DNA from: Conyzicola nivalis_A
Lineage (GTDB): Bacteria > Actinomycetota > Actinomycetes > Actinomycetales > Microbacteriaceae
DNA: 64,000 nt
Direction of reading: 5' to 3'
Assembly: GCF_040548875.1 (NCBI RefSeq)
Contig: NZ_JBEPSJ010000004.1
Span: forward strand, 1 to 64,000
This document shows, one piece after another, positions 41,177 through 49,501 of this stretch (positions are counted from its first letter, which is position 1; each line of letters begins with the position of its first letter). The notes beneath the pieces are model-generated. The model made no database searches. It saw nothing but the letters and a program-made list of their open reading frames with translations, and was not told where the DNA came from. A program made the translations under genes and the position numbers.

Positions 41177-42838
41177 CTAGTAGGTGATCACCTTGTCGGG
41201 GTTGAAGTTCTTCTTCGGGTCGGCGGTGGCGAACAGGCCGCTCATCAGCGCGACGCCCTCGGTCGAGATGTCCTGCTCGAGCCAGGGTGCGTGCTCCCGG
41301 CCGACGCCGTGGTGGTGCGAGATGGTGCCGCCGTGGTCGACGAACGCCTGCTGGATGGCGGACTTGACCACGTCGTACTGGGCGATCGCGTTCTCCCCGT
41401 CGTGCACGAAGGCGAACGTGAAGTACAGGCACGCGCCGGAGTGGTACGAGTGCGAGAGGTGGCTCATGATCCAGCCGGGCGTGCCGATCTTCTCGTAGGC
41501 CTCGTTCGCGGCCGCATACACGGCGTCGTGGATCTCGTTGAGCCGCGACCACGGGGCCGCGGTCTCCGACACGTCGGCGGCGGCGCCGCGGTCGAGGAGG
41601 AAGTCGCGCAGGTAGGGGGTGTCGAACTTCTTCTGGTCGTAGAGCACGCCCGGGCCCTTGCCGACGGCGAGGCCGCCGTGCTTCTTCACGATGCGCTTCA
41701 CGATCTTCTTCTCGTAGGCGACGTGCGACGCGCTGCCCTCGAAGCCGATGAACGACAGGTTGATGCCCTCGAGGTTCCAGCCGCGCCTGCGCAGGTAGGC
41801 CATGAGCACCTTCTGCGGGTCGAAGCCGGTCTTCGCCTTTCCTGTGGCGAACGAGAAGCCGCTCTCGCGCGCGTCGGAGACACGCGTGACCGTGGGGCGC
41901 GCGTCGCTCTCGGAGATCTCGTGCATCGCGGCGATGCCCGCCTCCCAGCTGGGGAAGAGATAGCCGTTGATCTCGCGGACCGCGGGGGTGCGGTGCACCT
42001 GCACGGTGACCTCGGTGATGACGCCGAGGCGGCCCTCGCTTCCGAGGATCATCTCGCGCACGCTCGGTCCGGTCGACGCCGACGGCACCGGGCGGATGTC
42101 GACGATGCCGGCCGGGCGCACCATGCGCAGTCCGCGCGCGATGTCGGCGATGTCGCCGTACTTGTCGCTCTGCATGCCCGACGACCGGGTGGCCACCCAG
42201 CCGCCGAGGGTGGAGTGCGTGAAGCTGTCGGGGAAGTGCCCCATGGTCCAGCCGCGCGCGTTCAGCTGCTCCTCGATGTACGGACCCTGGGCGCCGGCCT
42301 GGATGCGGGCGACGCCCGAACCCTCGTCGATCGAGACGACCCTGTTGAGCCGACCGAGGTCGAGCGAGATCACGACGCGAGCCTCGCCGGGATGCGGCTC
42401 CAGGCTGCCGGAGATGTTGCTTCCGCCGCCGAAGGGGATGATGACGGCGTTGGCCGTGACGGCGAGGGCGACGATCTCGGCGACCTCGGCCTCGTCGGCC
42501 GGGTATACGACCACGTCGGGCATCCGGGGCAGCGTGCTGGCGCGCACGCGCAGCAGGTCGCGGATGCTTTTTCCGTAGGTGTGCACGAGGCGCAACTCGT
42601 CGTCGGTGATGGCGTTGTCGGCGCCGACGATCGAGACGAGCTTCGACAGGAACGCGTCGTCGATGGTGCTCGAGGGAAGGGTCAGGTCGGAGAAGGCGAC
42701 GGGAGCGCCGGCCGGCTGCGAGAGGTCGAGCCCCACGGCCTTCTTCACGAAGGGGGCGAATCCGGGCTTGTTGTCGTAGTTGAAGGCCACGCCCTCGACT
42801 CCCCAGCCCCACCACTTCATGTGCTTGACGCCTGTCAT
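41177..42838 (-). CDS. FAD-linked alkyl-DHAP-synthase-like enzyme (AGPS type)
   Basis: A 553-residue flavoprotein of the VAO/PCMH family. It begins with MKWWGWG, the same position and pattern as MKWNGWG of alkyldihydroxyacetonephosphate synthases. The FAD domain has IIPFGGGSNISGSLE and HFPDSFTHSTLGGWVATRSSGM. Near the C-terminus CLYFTFAF holds the candidate catalytic Tyr and TISHHHGVGREHAPWL the His-rich active-site loop. AGPS exchanges the acyl chain of acyl-DHAP for a fatty alcohol, forming the ether bond. A D-lactate or glycolate oxidase-type function is less likely because those lack the HHH loop. It is the last gene of the SDR-PlsC-AGPS operon. Confidence 0.85.
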   Translation of the reverse strand: MTGVKHMKWWGWGVEGVAFNYDNKPGFAPFVKKAVGLDLSQPAGAPVAFSDLTLPSSTIDDAFLSKLVSIVGADNAITDDELRLVHTYGKSIRDLLRVRASTLPRMPDVVVYPADEAEVAEIVALAVTANAVIIPFGGGSNISGSLEPHPGEARVVISLDLGRLNRVVSIDEGSGVARIQAGAQGPYIEEQLNARGWTMGHFPDSFTHSTLGGWVATRSSGMQSDKYGDIADIARGLRMVRPAGIVDIRPVPSASTGPSVREMILGSEGRLGVITEVTVQVHRTPAVREINGYLFPSWEAGIAAMHEISESDARPTVTRVSDARESGFSFATGKAKTGFDPQKVLMAYLRRRGWNLEGINLSFIGFEGSASHVAYEKKIVKRIVKKHGGLAVGKGPGVLYDQKKFDTPYLRDFLLDRGAAADVSETAAPWSRLNEIHDAVYAAANEAYEKIGTPGWIMSHLSHSYHSGACLYFTFAFVHDGENAIAQYDVVKSAIQQAFVDHGGTISHHHGVGREHAPWLEQDISTEGVALMSGLFATADPKKNFNPDKVITY

Positions 42839-42894
42839 CGGTCTTCTTTCTCGTAGTGCGAGCGGCCCCGGCGCTGCCGGGCGTGCCGGCTCGG

Positions 42895-43563
42895 TTAGGC
42901 GGCGTGTGCGGCGTGCAGTTCCAACACCGTGCGGTGCAGTCTTGCAGAGAATTCGGCGGCGGTCTCGCCGGGCGCGGCCACGGTCGGCTCGCCGAACGCG
43001 ACGACGATCGGCGGACGCCCCGGCATCGGCCAGTTGCGTCCCGGGGGCATCGCCGCCGCGGCTCCGACGATGGCGACCGGCACGCAGGGCGCGCCCGTCA
43101 TCGCCGAGAGGGTCGCCGCGCCGGGCTTGAACGGCCCGATCGTGTTGTCTTTCGACCGGCCGCCCTGCGGGAAGATCAGCAGCGGCACCCCGCGGCCGAG
43201 AAGCTCCTTGGCCAGGCCCGACCGGGCGCCGCTGCCGCTGCGGTCGACGGGGAACGCGTTGAAGAAGAGCGCGGTGAGGGCGCGGCGCCACGCCACGTCG
43301 AAGAAGTAGTCGGCCGCGGCGCCCGCGGCGAGGTAGCGGGCCCGCGCTCGGGGCAGGGCGCCGGTGATGAGGGGCGCATCCAGGTGGCTCGAGTGGTTGG
43401 CCACGACGATGAAGGGGTCGGTGAGGTCTTCGAGCGCTTCTCGTCCGACGACGGTCACCCTGGTCTGGGTCCAGACGACGGACTTCAGGATGATCCGCTG
43501 CGCGACGAAACGCGCCGCGGCGTGACCGGATGACGAGAACCGGTGGAGGTGCGTCACCGTCAT
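42895..43563 (-). CDS. 1-acyl-glycerol-3-phosphate-type acyltransferase (PlsC family)
   Basis: A 222-residue acyltransferase with the catalytic NHSSHLD (HX4D), the second block FPVDRSGSGARSG, the third block FPQGGRSKDNTIGPFKPGAA and block IV VPVAIVGA. It would put the sn-2 chain on alkyl- or acyl-glycerol 3-phosphate. It has no clear transmembrane helix besides a hydrophobic N-terminal part. ATG 43563 lies in ATGA with the stop of the SDR, and the AGPS-like gene follows 56 bases later. Confidence 0.88.
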   Translation of the reverse strand: MTVTHLHRFSSSGHAAARFVAQRIILKSVVWTQTRVTVVGREALEDLTDPFIVVANHSSHLDAPLITGALPRARARYLAAGAAADYFFDVAWRRALTALFFNAFPVDRSGSGARSGLAKELLGRGVPLLIFPQGGRSKDNTIGPFKPGAATLSAMTGAPCVPVAIVGAAAAMPPGRNWPMPGRPPIVVAFGEPTVAAPGETAAEFSARLHRTVLELHAAHAA

Positions 43564-44348
43564 GCGTTGGACTCGACGGAGTCGCGCCGGCTCGCGGAGA
43601 TCTTGCCGGAGATGGCGCGGATGACGCTGCGTGGCAGGTAGCGGACGAAGAAGAAGAGGAACTTGAACCGCGCCGAGGGGATGACGATGACGCGGCCGCG
43701 GTCGGAGGCGTGCAGACCCGCCTCGATCGTGAGTCCGGCGTCGATCCACAGGGCGTCGGGGATCGAGCTCGTGGTGATTCCGGCACGGTCGTGGAACTCG
43801 GTGCGCACCCAGCCGGGGCAGAGCGCCGTGACCCGGACGCCGGTTCCGTGCAGTTCGACGGCTAGCCCCTCCGAGTAGCTGGTCACCCACGCCTTCGCCG
43901 CCGAGTAGCTGCCCATCGCCATGAACCCGGCGACGCTGGAGGTGTTGATGATCGCCCCGTGCCCGCGGGCACGCATCGCGCGCCCGGCGGCTCCGCCGAG
44001 CACGAGGACGGTGCGCATCATGACCTCGATGGCCAGGTCGTGACTGCTGGTGTCTTCCGACGTCAGCGGCGTGTGCACCCCGAAGCCCGCGTTGTTGACG
44101 AGCAGCTCGATCGGGCGGGTGTCGTCGGTGATCCTGTCGACGACCCGCGACACGTCCGCCCGGTCGGAGAGGTCTGCCGGAAAGGTCTCGACGTCGACGC
44201 CGAACCTGGTGCGCAGCTCGCCCGCGGTGGAATCCAGTCGCTCGAGGTTCCGCGCGACGAGCACGAGGTCGTATCCGCGACGGGCGAGGGTGCGGGCGAA
44301 CTCTGCGCCGAGGCCCGACGTCCCACCCGTGATGAGAGCAGTAGCCAT
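43560..44348 (-). CDS. Short-chain reductase, candidate acyl/alkyl-DHAP reductase
   Basis: A 262-residue SDR. The cofactor motif TGGTSGLG is near residue 8, Arg in LVARNLERL favours NADPH, NNAGFG is near 90, and the catalytic pair lies in NTSSVAG and YSAAKAW. The C-terminus is hydrophobic and basic (RFKFLFFFVRYLPRSVIRAI), suggesting membrane attachment. The plan resembles DHRS7B/PexRAP, the mammalian alkyl-DHAP reductase. I start it at MATALITGG; 18 further codons upstream are possible but would place the start beyond the promoter signals. It is the first gene of the SDR-PlsC-AGPS operon. Confidence 0.85.
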   Translation of the reverse strand: MATALITGGTSGLGAEFARTLARRGYDLVLVARNLERLDSTAGELRTRFGVDVETFPADLSDRADVSRVVDRITDDTRPIELLVNNAGFGVHTPLTSEDTSSHDLAIEVMMRTVLVLGGAAGRAMRARGHGAIINTSSVAGFMAMGSYSAAKAWVTSYSEGLAVELHGTGVRVTALCPGWVRTEFHDRAGITTSSIPDALWIDAGLTIEAGLHASDRGRVIVIPSARFKFLFFFVRYLPRSVIRAISGKISASRRDSVESNA

Positions 44349-44354
44349 TCGGAA

Positions 44355-44377
44355 AGAATACGCTACGCAGGGCGTAT
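44355..44377. promoter_or_regulatory. TetR-type operator overlapping the leaderless promoter of the SDR operon
   Basis: On the minus strand the hexamer TATTCT (44355-44360) precedes the SDR ATG by six bases. The inverted repeat ATACGC-N8-GCGTAT (44358-44377) overlaps it. It lies in the 83-base region from which the two lipid operons diverge, so one repressor could control both. Confidence 0.6.
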
Positions 44378-44431
44378 CGCTCATCGAATAGACTTCCGTC
44401 ACCCAAGTAATTTTGCCGGCGAAAGAGCACT

Positions 44432-45274
44432 GTGCGCGATACGACCGACGGGCCTCGCGAGGCCGTTCCAGCCCAGGGGTTCAGCGTGCGTGAATACGCC
44501 AGGACCGCAGTGGGCAGCCACCGCGCGACCATGGATTTCTCCGCCTTCGCCGAGCACCCGCTTCACGCCGACACCCTCAGGGCGCTGCGCCTCCTCGTCG
44601 CCGCGGAGAGCGGCACGATGGGGCACCTGCGCAACGTGCTCGTCACCGCGACGCACAAGGACGCGCGGGTCACCGCCTTCCTCGGCACATGGGCGTTCGA
44701 GAAGTTCTGGATCGCCGACGCCCTGCAGCATGTCGTCGACGCGCATCCCGCCGTGGTGCTGCCCGCCCCCGTGAGGCAGTCGCGCATCGGAGCGTTCTTC
44801 GGCGAGATCCGCGACCGGGTGCGCCCCATCACCGGCTCGATCCGCGCCAACCGCATCGGCGAGGACATGATCGCCGTGCACATGACGGTCGGCACGATCG
44901 ACGAGTGGCTCACAGAGGCCGCGCTCGAGCGGGTCGCCGAGCTCGACCCGAACCCGGCACTGCGCTCCATCGTCGACACTCTGCTGCAAGTGAAGGCACG
45001 CCAGCTCGAGTTCTTCGAGGCGCAGGCGCGCGACCGGCTCGCCACCTCCGAACGCACCCGCGCCGTCGTCGCGCGCCAGATCGTGCGCACCGGGTGGCCG
45101 GTGGGCGCGAGCGCCGAGGCCGCATCCGAGACCGCGTTCTTCTACGACTATCTGTTCGCCGGCGCGCCGACCACCGTCGCGGCGATCGACGACAGAATCT
45201 CCTCTCTCCCCGGCCAGGAAGGTCTCAGTCTTATGTCCCGTGCAGTCGCAGCCCACCGCGGAGGGCGCGCGTGA
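44432..45274 (+). CDS. Ferritin-like protein that has lost di-iron ligands
   Basis: A 280-residue helical protein, clearly a paralogue of the product of 47583-48377 (LVTATHKDARVTAF here, LVTPSHKDPEVSAF there). Of the six carboxylate/His iron ligands only two Glu remain (Glu59 and the Glu in DEWLTEAA). The ExxH pairs are changed to KFWI (residues 91-94) and KARQ (fourth helix). It should not bind a normal di-iron site and may be a regulatory or structural partner. The start is GTG 44432 with GAAAGAG before it. It overlaps the reductase-HAD gene by 4 bases. Confidence 0.8.
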   Translation: MRDTTDGPREAVPAQGFSVREYARTAVGSHRATMDFSAFAEHPLHADTLRALRLLVAAESGTMGHLRNVLVTATHKDARVTAFLGTWAFEKFWIADALQHVVDAHPAVVLPAPVRQSRIGAFFGEIRDRVRPITGSIRANRIGEDMIAVHMTVGTIDEWLTEAALERVAELDPNPALRSIVDTLLQVKARQLEFFEAQARDRLATSERTRAVVARQIVRTGWPVGASAEAASETAFFYDYLFAGAPTTVAAIDDRISSLPGQEGLSLMSRAVAAHRGGRA

Positions 45275-47568
45275 GCGCCCCCACGAAGCAGGGCCTCGAC
45301 GGCGCCCACGTCTTCCTCACCGGCGCCACCGGATTCGTCGGCCAGGCCGTGCTCGAGCGACTGCTCTCGTCGCATCCCGACACGCGCGTGTCGATCCTCG
45401 TGCGCAAGAAGGGCAGCGCGACCACCGAGACGCGGCTCGCCAACCTGCTGCGCAAGCCCGTGTTCCGCACCTGGCGCGAGAGCGTCGGCGACGAGGAGGC
45501 CGCGCGCGTCCTCGCCGAACGGGTCTCCGTCGTCGAGGGGAGCCTCACGTCGATCACCGCCCTGCCCGGCGACATCGACGTCGTCATCCACGGCGCATCC
45601 ACAGTCTCGTTCGACCCGCCCATCGACGAGGCGTTCGACACCAACGTCGGCGGCGCCCTCGGGCTCTACGGCGCACTGCTCGAGTCGGGGTCGGACCCGC
45701 ACGTCGTGCACGTCTCCACCTGCTACGTCGGCGGCATCCGCAAGGGCGTCCTGCCCGAGGCGTCGCTCACCCACGAGGTCGACTGGCGCGCCGAGGCCGT
45801 CGCGGCCGAGAAGGCGCGCGAACAGGTCGAGCTCGCCTCACGCGAACCCGAGAACCTGCGCCGCTTCATCCACCGCTCGCGCTCGGCGAACGGCAAGGCC
45901 GGCCCGCAGGCCGTCGCCCGGGCGGCCGAGACCGCCCGCGCCGAGTGGGTCACCAAGCAGCTCGTCGACTACGGCCGCACCCGCGCCGAGAGCCTCGGCT
46001 GGACCGACGTCTACACGCTGACGAAGGCGTTCGGCGAGCGCGCCGCCGAAGAGCTGTGGGCGCAGGCCGGCCACCGCCTCTCGGTGGTGCGGCCCGCCAT
46101 CATCGAGAGCGCCATCAGCCATCCGTTCCCCGGCTGGATCGACGGCTTCAAGGTCGCCGACCCGCTCATCCTGGCCTACGGGCGCGGCCAGCTGCCCGAC
46201 TTCCCCGGTCTGCCCGACTCCATCCTCGACATCATCCCGGTCGACTTCGTGGTCAACGCGATCATCGCCGCGGCCGGCACGAACCCGGATCCGGAGGATC
46301 CGCAGTACTACCACGTGAACTCCGGCGCCTCGAACCCGCTGCCGTTCCACGAGATGTACGAGAACGTCAACGAGTTCTTCACGGCGAACCCGCTCCCCCA
46401 CGAAGACGGCCACATCAGCGTGCCGCTCTGGCGGTTCCCCGGCGCTCGCAAGGTGGAGAGCGCGCTCAGGCGCCGCGAGGACATCGCCGACTTCGCCGAG
46501 CGCGCCATCACCCGGCTTCCGTCGACCAAGCGCACCCAGAAGTGGCTCGACGGCGTGCACGTCAACCAGAGCGCGCTCGAGACGCTGCGCGGCTACACCG
46601 AGCTGTACCGCGCCTACGTGCAGACCGAGATCATCTTCGACGACAGCAACGCCAAGCGGCTGCACAACTCGATCCCGGAGGACAAGCGCGCCGCGCAAGG
46701 GTTCGACGTCGCATCCATCGACTGGAACGACTATTTCCAGCGCGTGCACTTTCCGGCGATCACCGCGCTCACCAAGGCCTTCGCCAACCGCCCGCAGTCG
46801 AACAAGCGGGCGGAGCGGGCGCTCCCGGTGCGGACGGATGTCGTCGCCGTCTTCGACCTCGAGGGCACCGTGCTCGAGTCCAACCTCGTGCAGCAGTACA
46901 TCTGGCTCGGCATCACCAAAACGTTCATGGCCCGCGAGCTCGCCGGTCTCGTGCTCTCCACGCCCAGATACCTGCGGGCCGAGCGGCACGACCGCGGCGA
47001 GTTCATCCGCACGTTCATGCGCCGGTACGAGGGCATCCGCGTCGACCGCATCGAGCAGCTGGTACGCGGCCGGTTCGGCCGCAAGCTGATGTCGCACATC
47101 CTTCCCGACGCGCTGCGCCGCGCCCAGGCCCACCGCGAGGCCGGCCACCGCACCGTGCTCGTCACGGGCACCATCGACCTCATGACCACCCCGCTGGCTC
47201 CGTTCTTCGACGAGATCGTCGCGGGCAGCATGCACGAGCGCGACGGGGTGCTCACCGGCTACCTCGCCGCTCCCCCGCTCGTCGACGAGGCCCGCGCCGC
47301 CTGGCTGCGCGAGTACTCGAAACAGCACGGCTACAACCTCACGCAGTCGTACGGCTACGGCGACTCGCACGCCGACGTCGCCTGGCTGCAGCTGCTCGGC
47401 AACCCGAGCGCGGTCAACCCCGACACCCAGCTCTACAGCCACGCGCAGGCGCGGCGCTGGGCGATCCAGTCGTGGGGTGCCACGAGCAAACTGAAGACGC
47501 CCGCCGTTCCGAACGCATCTGTGACAGCGCTCCGTCCCGAGAAAGGAGAGCGGTCCAGCGCAAGCTGA
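45271..47568 (+). CDS. Fatty acyl-CoA reductase fused to a HAD-IB phosphatase-like domain
   Basis: A 765-residue two-part enzyme. Residues 1-480 are an extended SDR of the fatty acyl-CoA reductase type: TGATGFVGQAVLERL binds NADPH, VIHGASTVSFD and STCYVGG follow, and YTLTKAFGE holds the catalytic Tyr and Lys. From about 525 a HAD-IB (SerB-like) domain follows with FDLEGTVLESN, LVTGTIDLM and GYGDSHADVAWL. Its first motif is DxE instead of DxD. The first half should make fatty aldehyde or alcohol from acyl-CoA. The second might be a phosphatase, but the Glu is odd. The start is GTG 45271 in GTGA. Confidence 0.88.
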   Translation: MSAPTKQGLDGAHVFLTGATGFVGQAVLERLLSSHPDTRVSILVRKKGSATTETRLANLLRKPVFRTWRESVGDEEAARVLAERVSVVEGSLTSITALPGDIDVVIHGASTVSFDPPIDEAFDTNVGGALGLYGALLESGSDPHVVHVSTCYVGGIRKGVLPEASLTHEVDWRAEAVAAEKAREQVELASREPENLRRFIHRSRSANGKAGPQAVARAAETARAEWVTKQLVDYGRTRAESLGWTDVYTLTKAFGERAAEELWAQAGHRLSVVRPAIIESAISHPFPGWIDGFKVADPLILAYGRGQLPDFPGLPDSILDIIPVDFVVNAIIAAAGTNPDPEDPQYYHVNSGASNPLPFHEMYENVNEFFTANPLPHEDGHISVPLWRFPGARKVESALRRREDIADFAERAITRLPSTKRTQKWLDGVHVNQSALETLRGYTELYRAYVQTEIIFDDSNAKRLHNSIPEDKRAAQGFDVASIDWNDYFQRVHFPAITALTKAFANRPQSNKRAERALPVRTDVVAVFDLEGTVLESNLVQQYIWLGITKTFMARELAGLVLSTPRYLRAERHDRGEFIRTFMRRYEGIRVDRIEQLVRGRFGRKLMSHILPDALRRAQAHREAGHRTVLVTGTIDLMTTPLAPFFDEIVAGSMHERDGVLTGYLAAPPLVDEARAAWLREYSKQHGYNLTQSYGYGDSHADVAWLQLLGNPSAVNPDTQLYSHAQARRWAIQSWGATSKLKTPAVPNASVTALRPEKGERSSAS

Positions 47569-47582
47569 GCCGCGGCATCCAC

Positions 47583-48377
47583 ATGGCATTCGACATCGAC
47601 AAGTACACCGAGACCAGCGTCAACGTGAACTGGAGCGACCTCGACTTCGACGAGTTCCGCACCAACCCGCTGCCCGAGTCGACCCTGCGCAGCCTGCGCT
47701 ACATGTGCGACATCGAGTACCACACGGTCTGCTACCTGCGCGACATGCTGGTGACTCCGTCGCACAAAGACCCCGAGGTCTCGGCGTTTATGACCATGTG
47801 GAACCGCGAGGAGTTCTGGCACGGCGAGGCCCTCGCCGCGGTGCTCGGCGCCCACGGCGTGACCGTCGACTTCGACGAGCTCAAGGCCACCCGCCTGAAG
47901 CTGGGCTGGAAGGACAAGCTCGACCCGGTCAAGCAGTCGCTGCTCGGCAACATCGTCGGCAAGGACTTCATCGCCGTGCACATGATCTGGGGCGCCGCCA
48001 ACGAGTGGTCGGCCGTCGCCGCCTACAACCGGCTCGCCGACCTCGAGAAGCACCCGGTTCTCGCCGTGCTGCTCAAGCGCATCGCGAAGCAGGAGGCCAA
48101 GCACGTCGCCTTCTACGCGACGCAGGCACGCGAACGCCTCGCCGCCAGCAAGAAGGCGCGGGTGCTCGCCCGCTTCGCGCTGAAGAAGGCCTGGGGCCCG
48201 GTCGGTTCAAGCGTTATGGAGCCCGACGAGGTCACCCACGTCATGGGGCATCTGTTCTCCGGCGACGAGGGCATGCGGGAGATCCGCAAGCTCGACGACC
48301 ACATCTCCCGCATGCCCGGCCTCGACGGTCTCGAGATCGTGGAGACCGCGATGAAGAAGTACGGCGTCGCCGCCTAG
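47583..48377 (+). CDS. Ferritin-like di-iron protein, candidate lipid oxygenase or desaturase
   Basis: A 264-residue helical protein with a full set of di-iron ligands: Glu45 (DIEYHT), Glu77 and His80 (EEFWH), Glu141 (ANEWS), Glu171 and His174 (QEAKH). The order E, ExxH, E, ExxH is that of ferritin-like oxygenases such as acyl-ACP desaturase and aldehyde-deformylating oxygenase. It follows the acyl-reductase gene by 14 bases, so a role on a fatty aldehyde, alcohol or ether lipid is the natural guess. The function has not been shown. There is no signal peptide or membrane helix. Confidence 0.85.
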   Translation: MAFDIDKYTETSVNVNWSDLDFDEFRTNPLPESTLRSLRYMCDIEYHTVCYLRDMLVTPSHKDPEVSAFMTMWNREEFWHGEALAAVLGAHGVTVDFDELKATRLKLGWKDKLDPVKQSLLGNIVGKDFIAVHMIWGAANEWSAVAAYNRLADLEKHPVLAVLLKRIAKQEAKHVAFYATQARERLAASKKARVLARFALKKAWGPVGSSVMEPDEVTHVMGHLFSGDEGMREIRKLDDHISRMPGLDGLEIVETAMKKYGVAA

Positions 48378-48862
48378 CCGGTCTTCTCCACGAGTCCCGC
48401 GAGCTGCCCGATGACGGTGCCCCAACCGTCGTAGAAGCCGAGCTCCTCGTGCAGGGCGCGGTCGGCGGCGTTTCGGTGCATCACGTGGGAGATGTACTCG
48501 GTGCCGTCCGGATGGTCGGCGAACGTGATGACCGCCGTCATAAACGGCGACTCGGCGGGCCGCCAGCCGGCGACGAGCGAGTTGGTGAAAACGATGCGCT
48601 CCAGCTCGTCGACGGCGAGGAAGCAGCCGGTGATGTGCGGGCCGAAATCGCCGCCGCCCTCGCTGATCTCGGTGCGGAACGAGCCGCCGGGCGCGAGCTC
48701 CATGTCGAGGACCCGGCAGAGTGCCGGCGCGGGAACCCACCACTGCTCGAAGCTGGCGCTGTCGGTCCACGCCCTCCAGACGGCCGGCCGAGGCGCGGCG
48801 ATGATGCGGGTGATGGTGAGGTCGAAGTCGGGCTGCACGGGTGTGGCGGTGTCGACGGTCAT
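48374..48862 (-). CDS. SRPBCC (AHSA1-type) domain protein
   Basis: A 162-residue single-domain START/AHSA1 fold protein with the common ITRIIAAPRPAVWRAWTDSASFEQWW start, PGGSFRTEI and GWGTVIGQLAGLVE end. Such proteins bind hydrophobic ligands and are usually coupled to an ArsR-type regulator, as here (ATGA overlap with the gene upstream). The ligand is unknown. The stop overlaps the end of the ferritin-like gene by 4 bases in convergent orientation. Confidence 0.88.
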   Translation of the reverse strand: MTVDTATPVQPDFDLTITRIIAAPRPAVWRAWTDSASFEQWWVPAPALCRVLDMELAPGGSFRTEISEGGGDFGPHITGCFLAVDELERIVFTNSLVAGWRPAESPFMTAVITFADHPDGTEYISHVMHRNAADRALHEELGFYDGWGTVIGQLAGLVEKTG

Positions 48863-49203
48863 GATCTCTTCTCCTGGGTCTGGGTGGCGGTGACGAAGTT
48901 CTCGAGACGGTCGGCGCGGCCCTCCCAGAGGTCGCGCTGCGCCGCGAGCCAGCCGTCGACGGCGGCGAACGACGTCTCGTCGATGGTGCAGGTGCGCACC
49001 CGACCGACCTTGCGCGTGCGCACCCACCCGCTCTTCTCGAGCAGCCGGATGTGCTTCATAAAGGAGGGCAGGGCCATGTCGAACGGCCGCGCCAGTTCGC
49101 TGACGGTCGCAGGCCCGGTGCCGAGCCGGCTGAGCACCGCGCGCCGTGTCGGGTCGGCGAGAGCCTGGAAGACGTCGTCAAGCGGTGCGAAATACTGAGC
49201 CAT
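48859..49203 (-). CDS. ArsR-family transcriptional regulator
   Basis: A 114-residue winged-helix regulator beginning with the typical LDDVFQALADPTRRAVLSRLG. The recognition helix is in FDMALPSFMKHIRLLEKSGWV. No metal-binding cysteine pair is visible, which fits the subgroup paired with SRPBCC proteins. The ATG at 49203 is chosen; a frame reaching 49239 has only unlikely residues. It precedes the SRPBCC gene with a 4-base overlap. Confidence 0.9.
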   Translation of the reverse strand: MAQYFAPLDDVFQALADPTRRAVLSRLGTGPATVSELARPFDMALPSFMKHIRLLEKSGWVRTRKVGRVRTCTIDETSFAAVDGWLAAQRDLWEGRADRLENFVTATQTQEKRS

Positions 49204-49315
49204 GCGGATAAGTATTGCGCGTCGAGATACTGAGCGCAAGAGCTAACCATCGCCGTCACCCCACCCCCTTTGCGCGCGTGATCGCCGGTCGTACCATGGC
49301 CACGAGGTGATCACT

Positions 49316-49501
49316 ATGCACGCAACGGTGGGTGAACGGATCGTCATCCATGGCAAGAACGTCGGCTCGCCCGAACGCCACGGCGAGATAACAGAGGTGC
49401 GAGGCCCGAACGGCGACCCGCCGTACTGGGTGAGGTTCGACGACGGACACGAGTCGCTCGTCTACCCAGGGCCGGACTGCTCGCTAGAGCGACCCGCGTG
49501 A
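49316..49501 (+). CDS. DUF1918-domain protein
   Basis: A 61-residue protein made of one DUF1918 domain (HATVGERIVIHGKNVGSPERHG, then EVRGPNGDPPYWVRFDDGHE and a Tyr-Pro-Gly-Pro-Asp end). This is a small SH3-like fold common in actinobacteria, with no assigned function. The ATG at 49316 has GAGGTG upstream; a GTG 9 bases earlier is possible. It overlaps the end of the next gene by 18 bases on the opposite strand. Confidence 0.88.
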   Translation: MHATVGERIVIHGKNVGSPERHGEITEVRGPNGDPPYWVRFDDGHESLVYPGPDCSLERPA

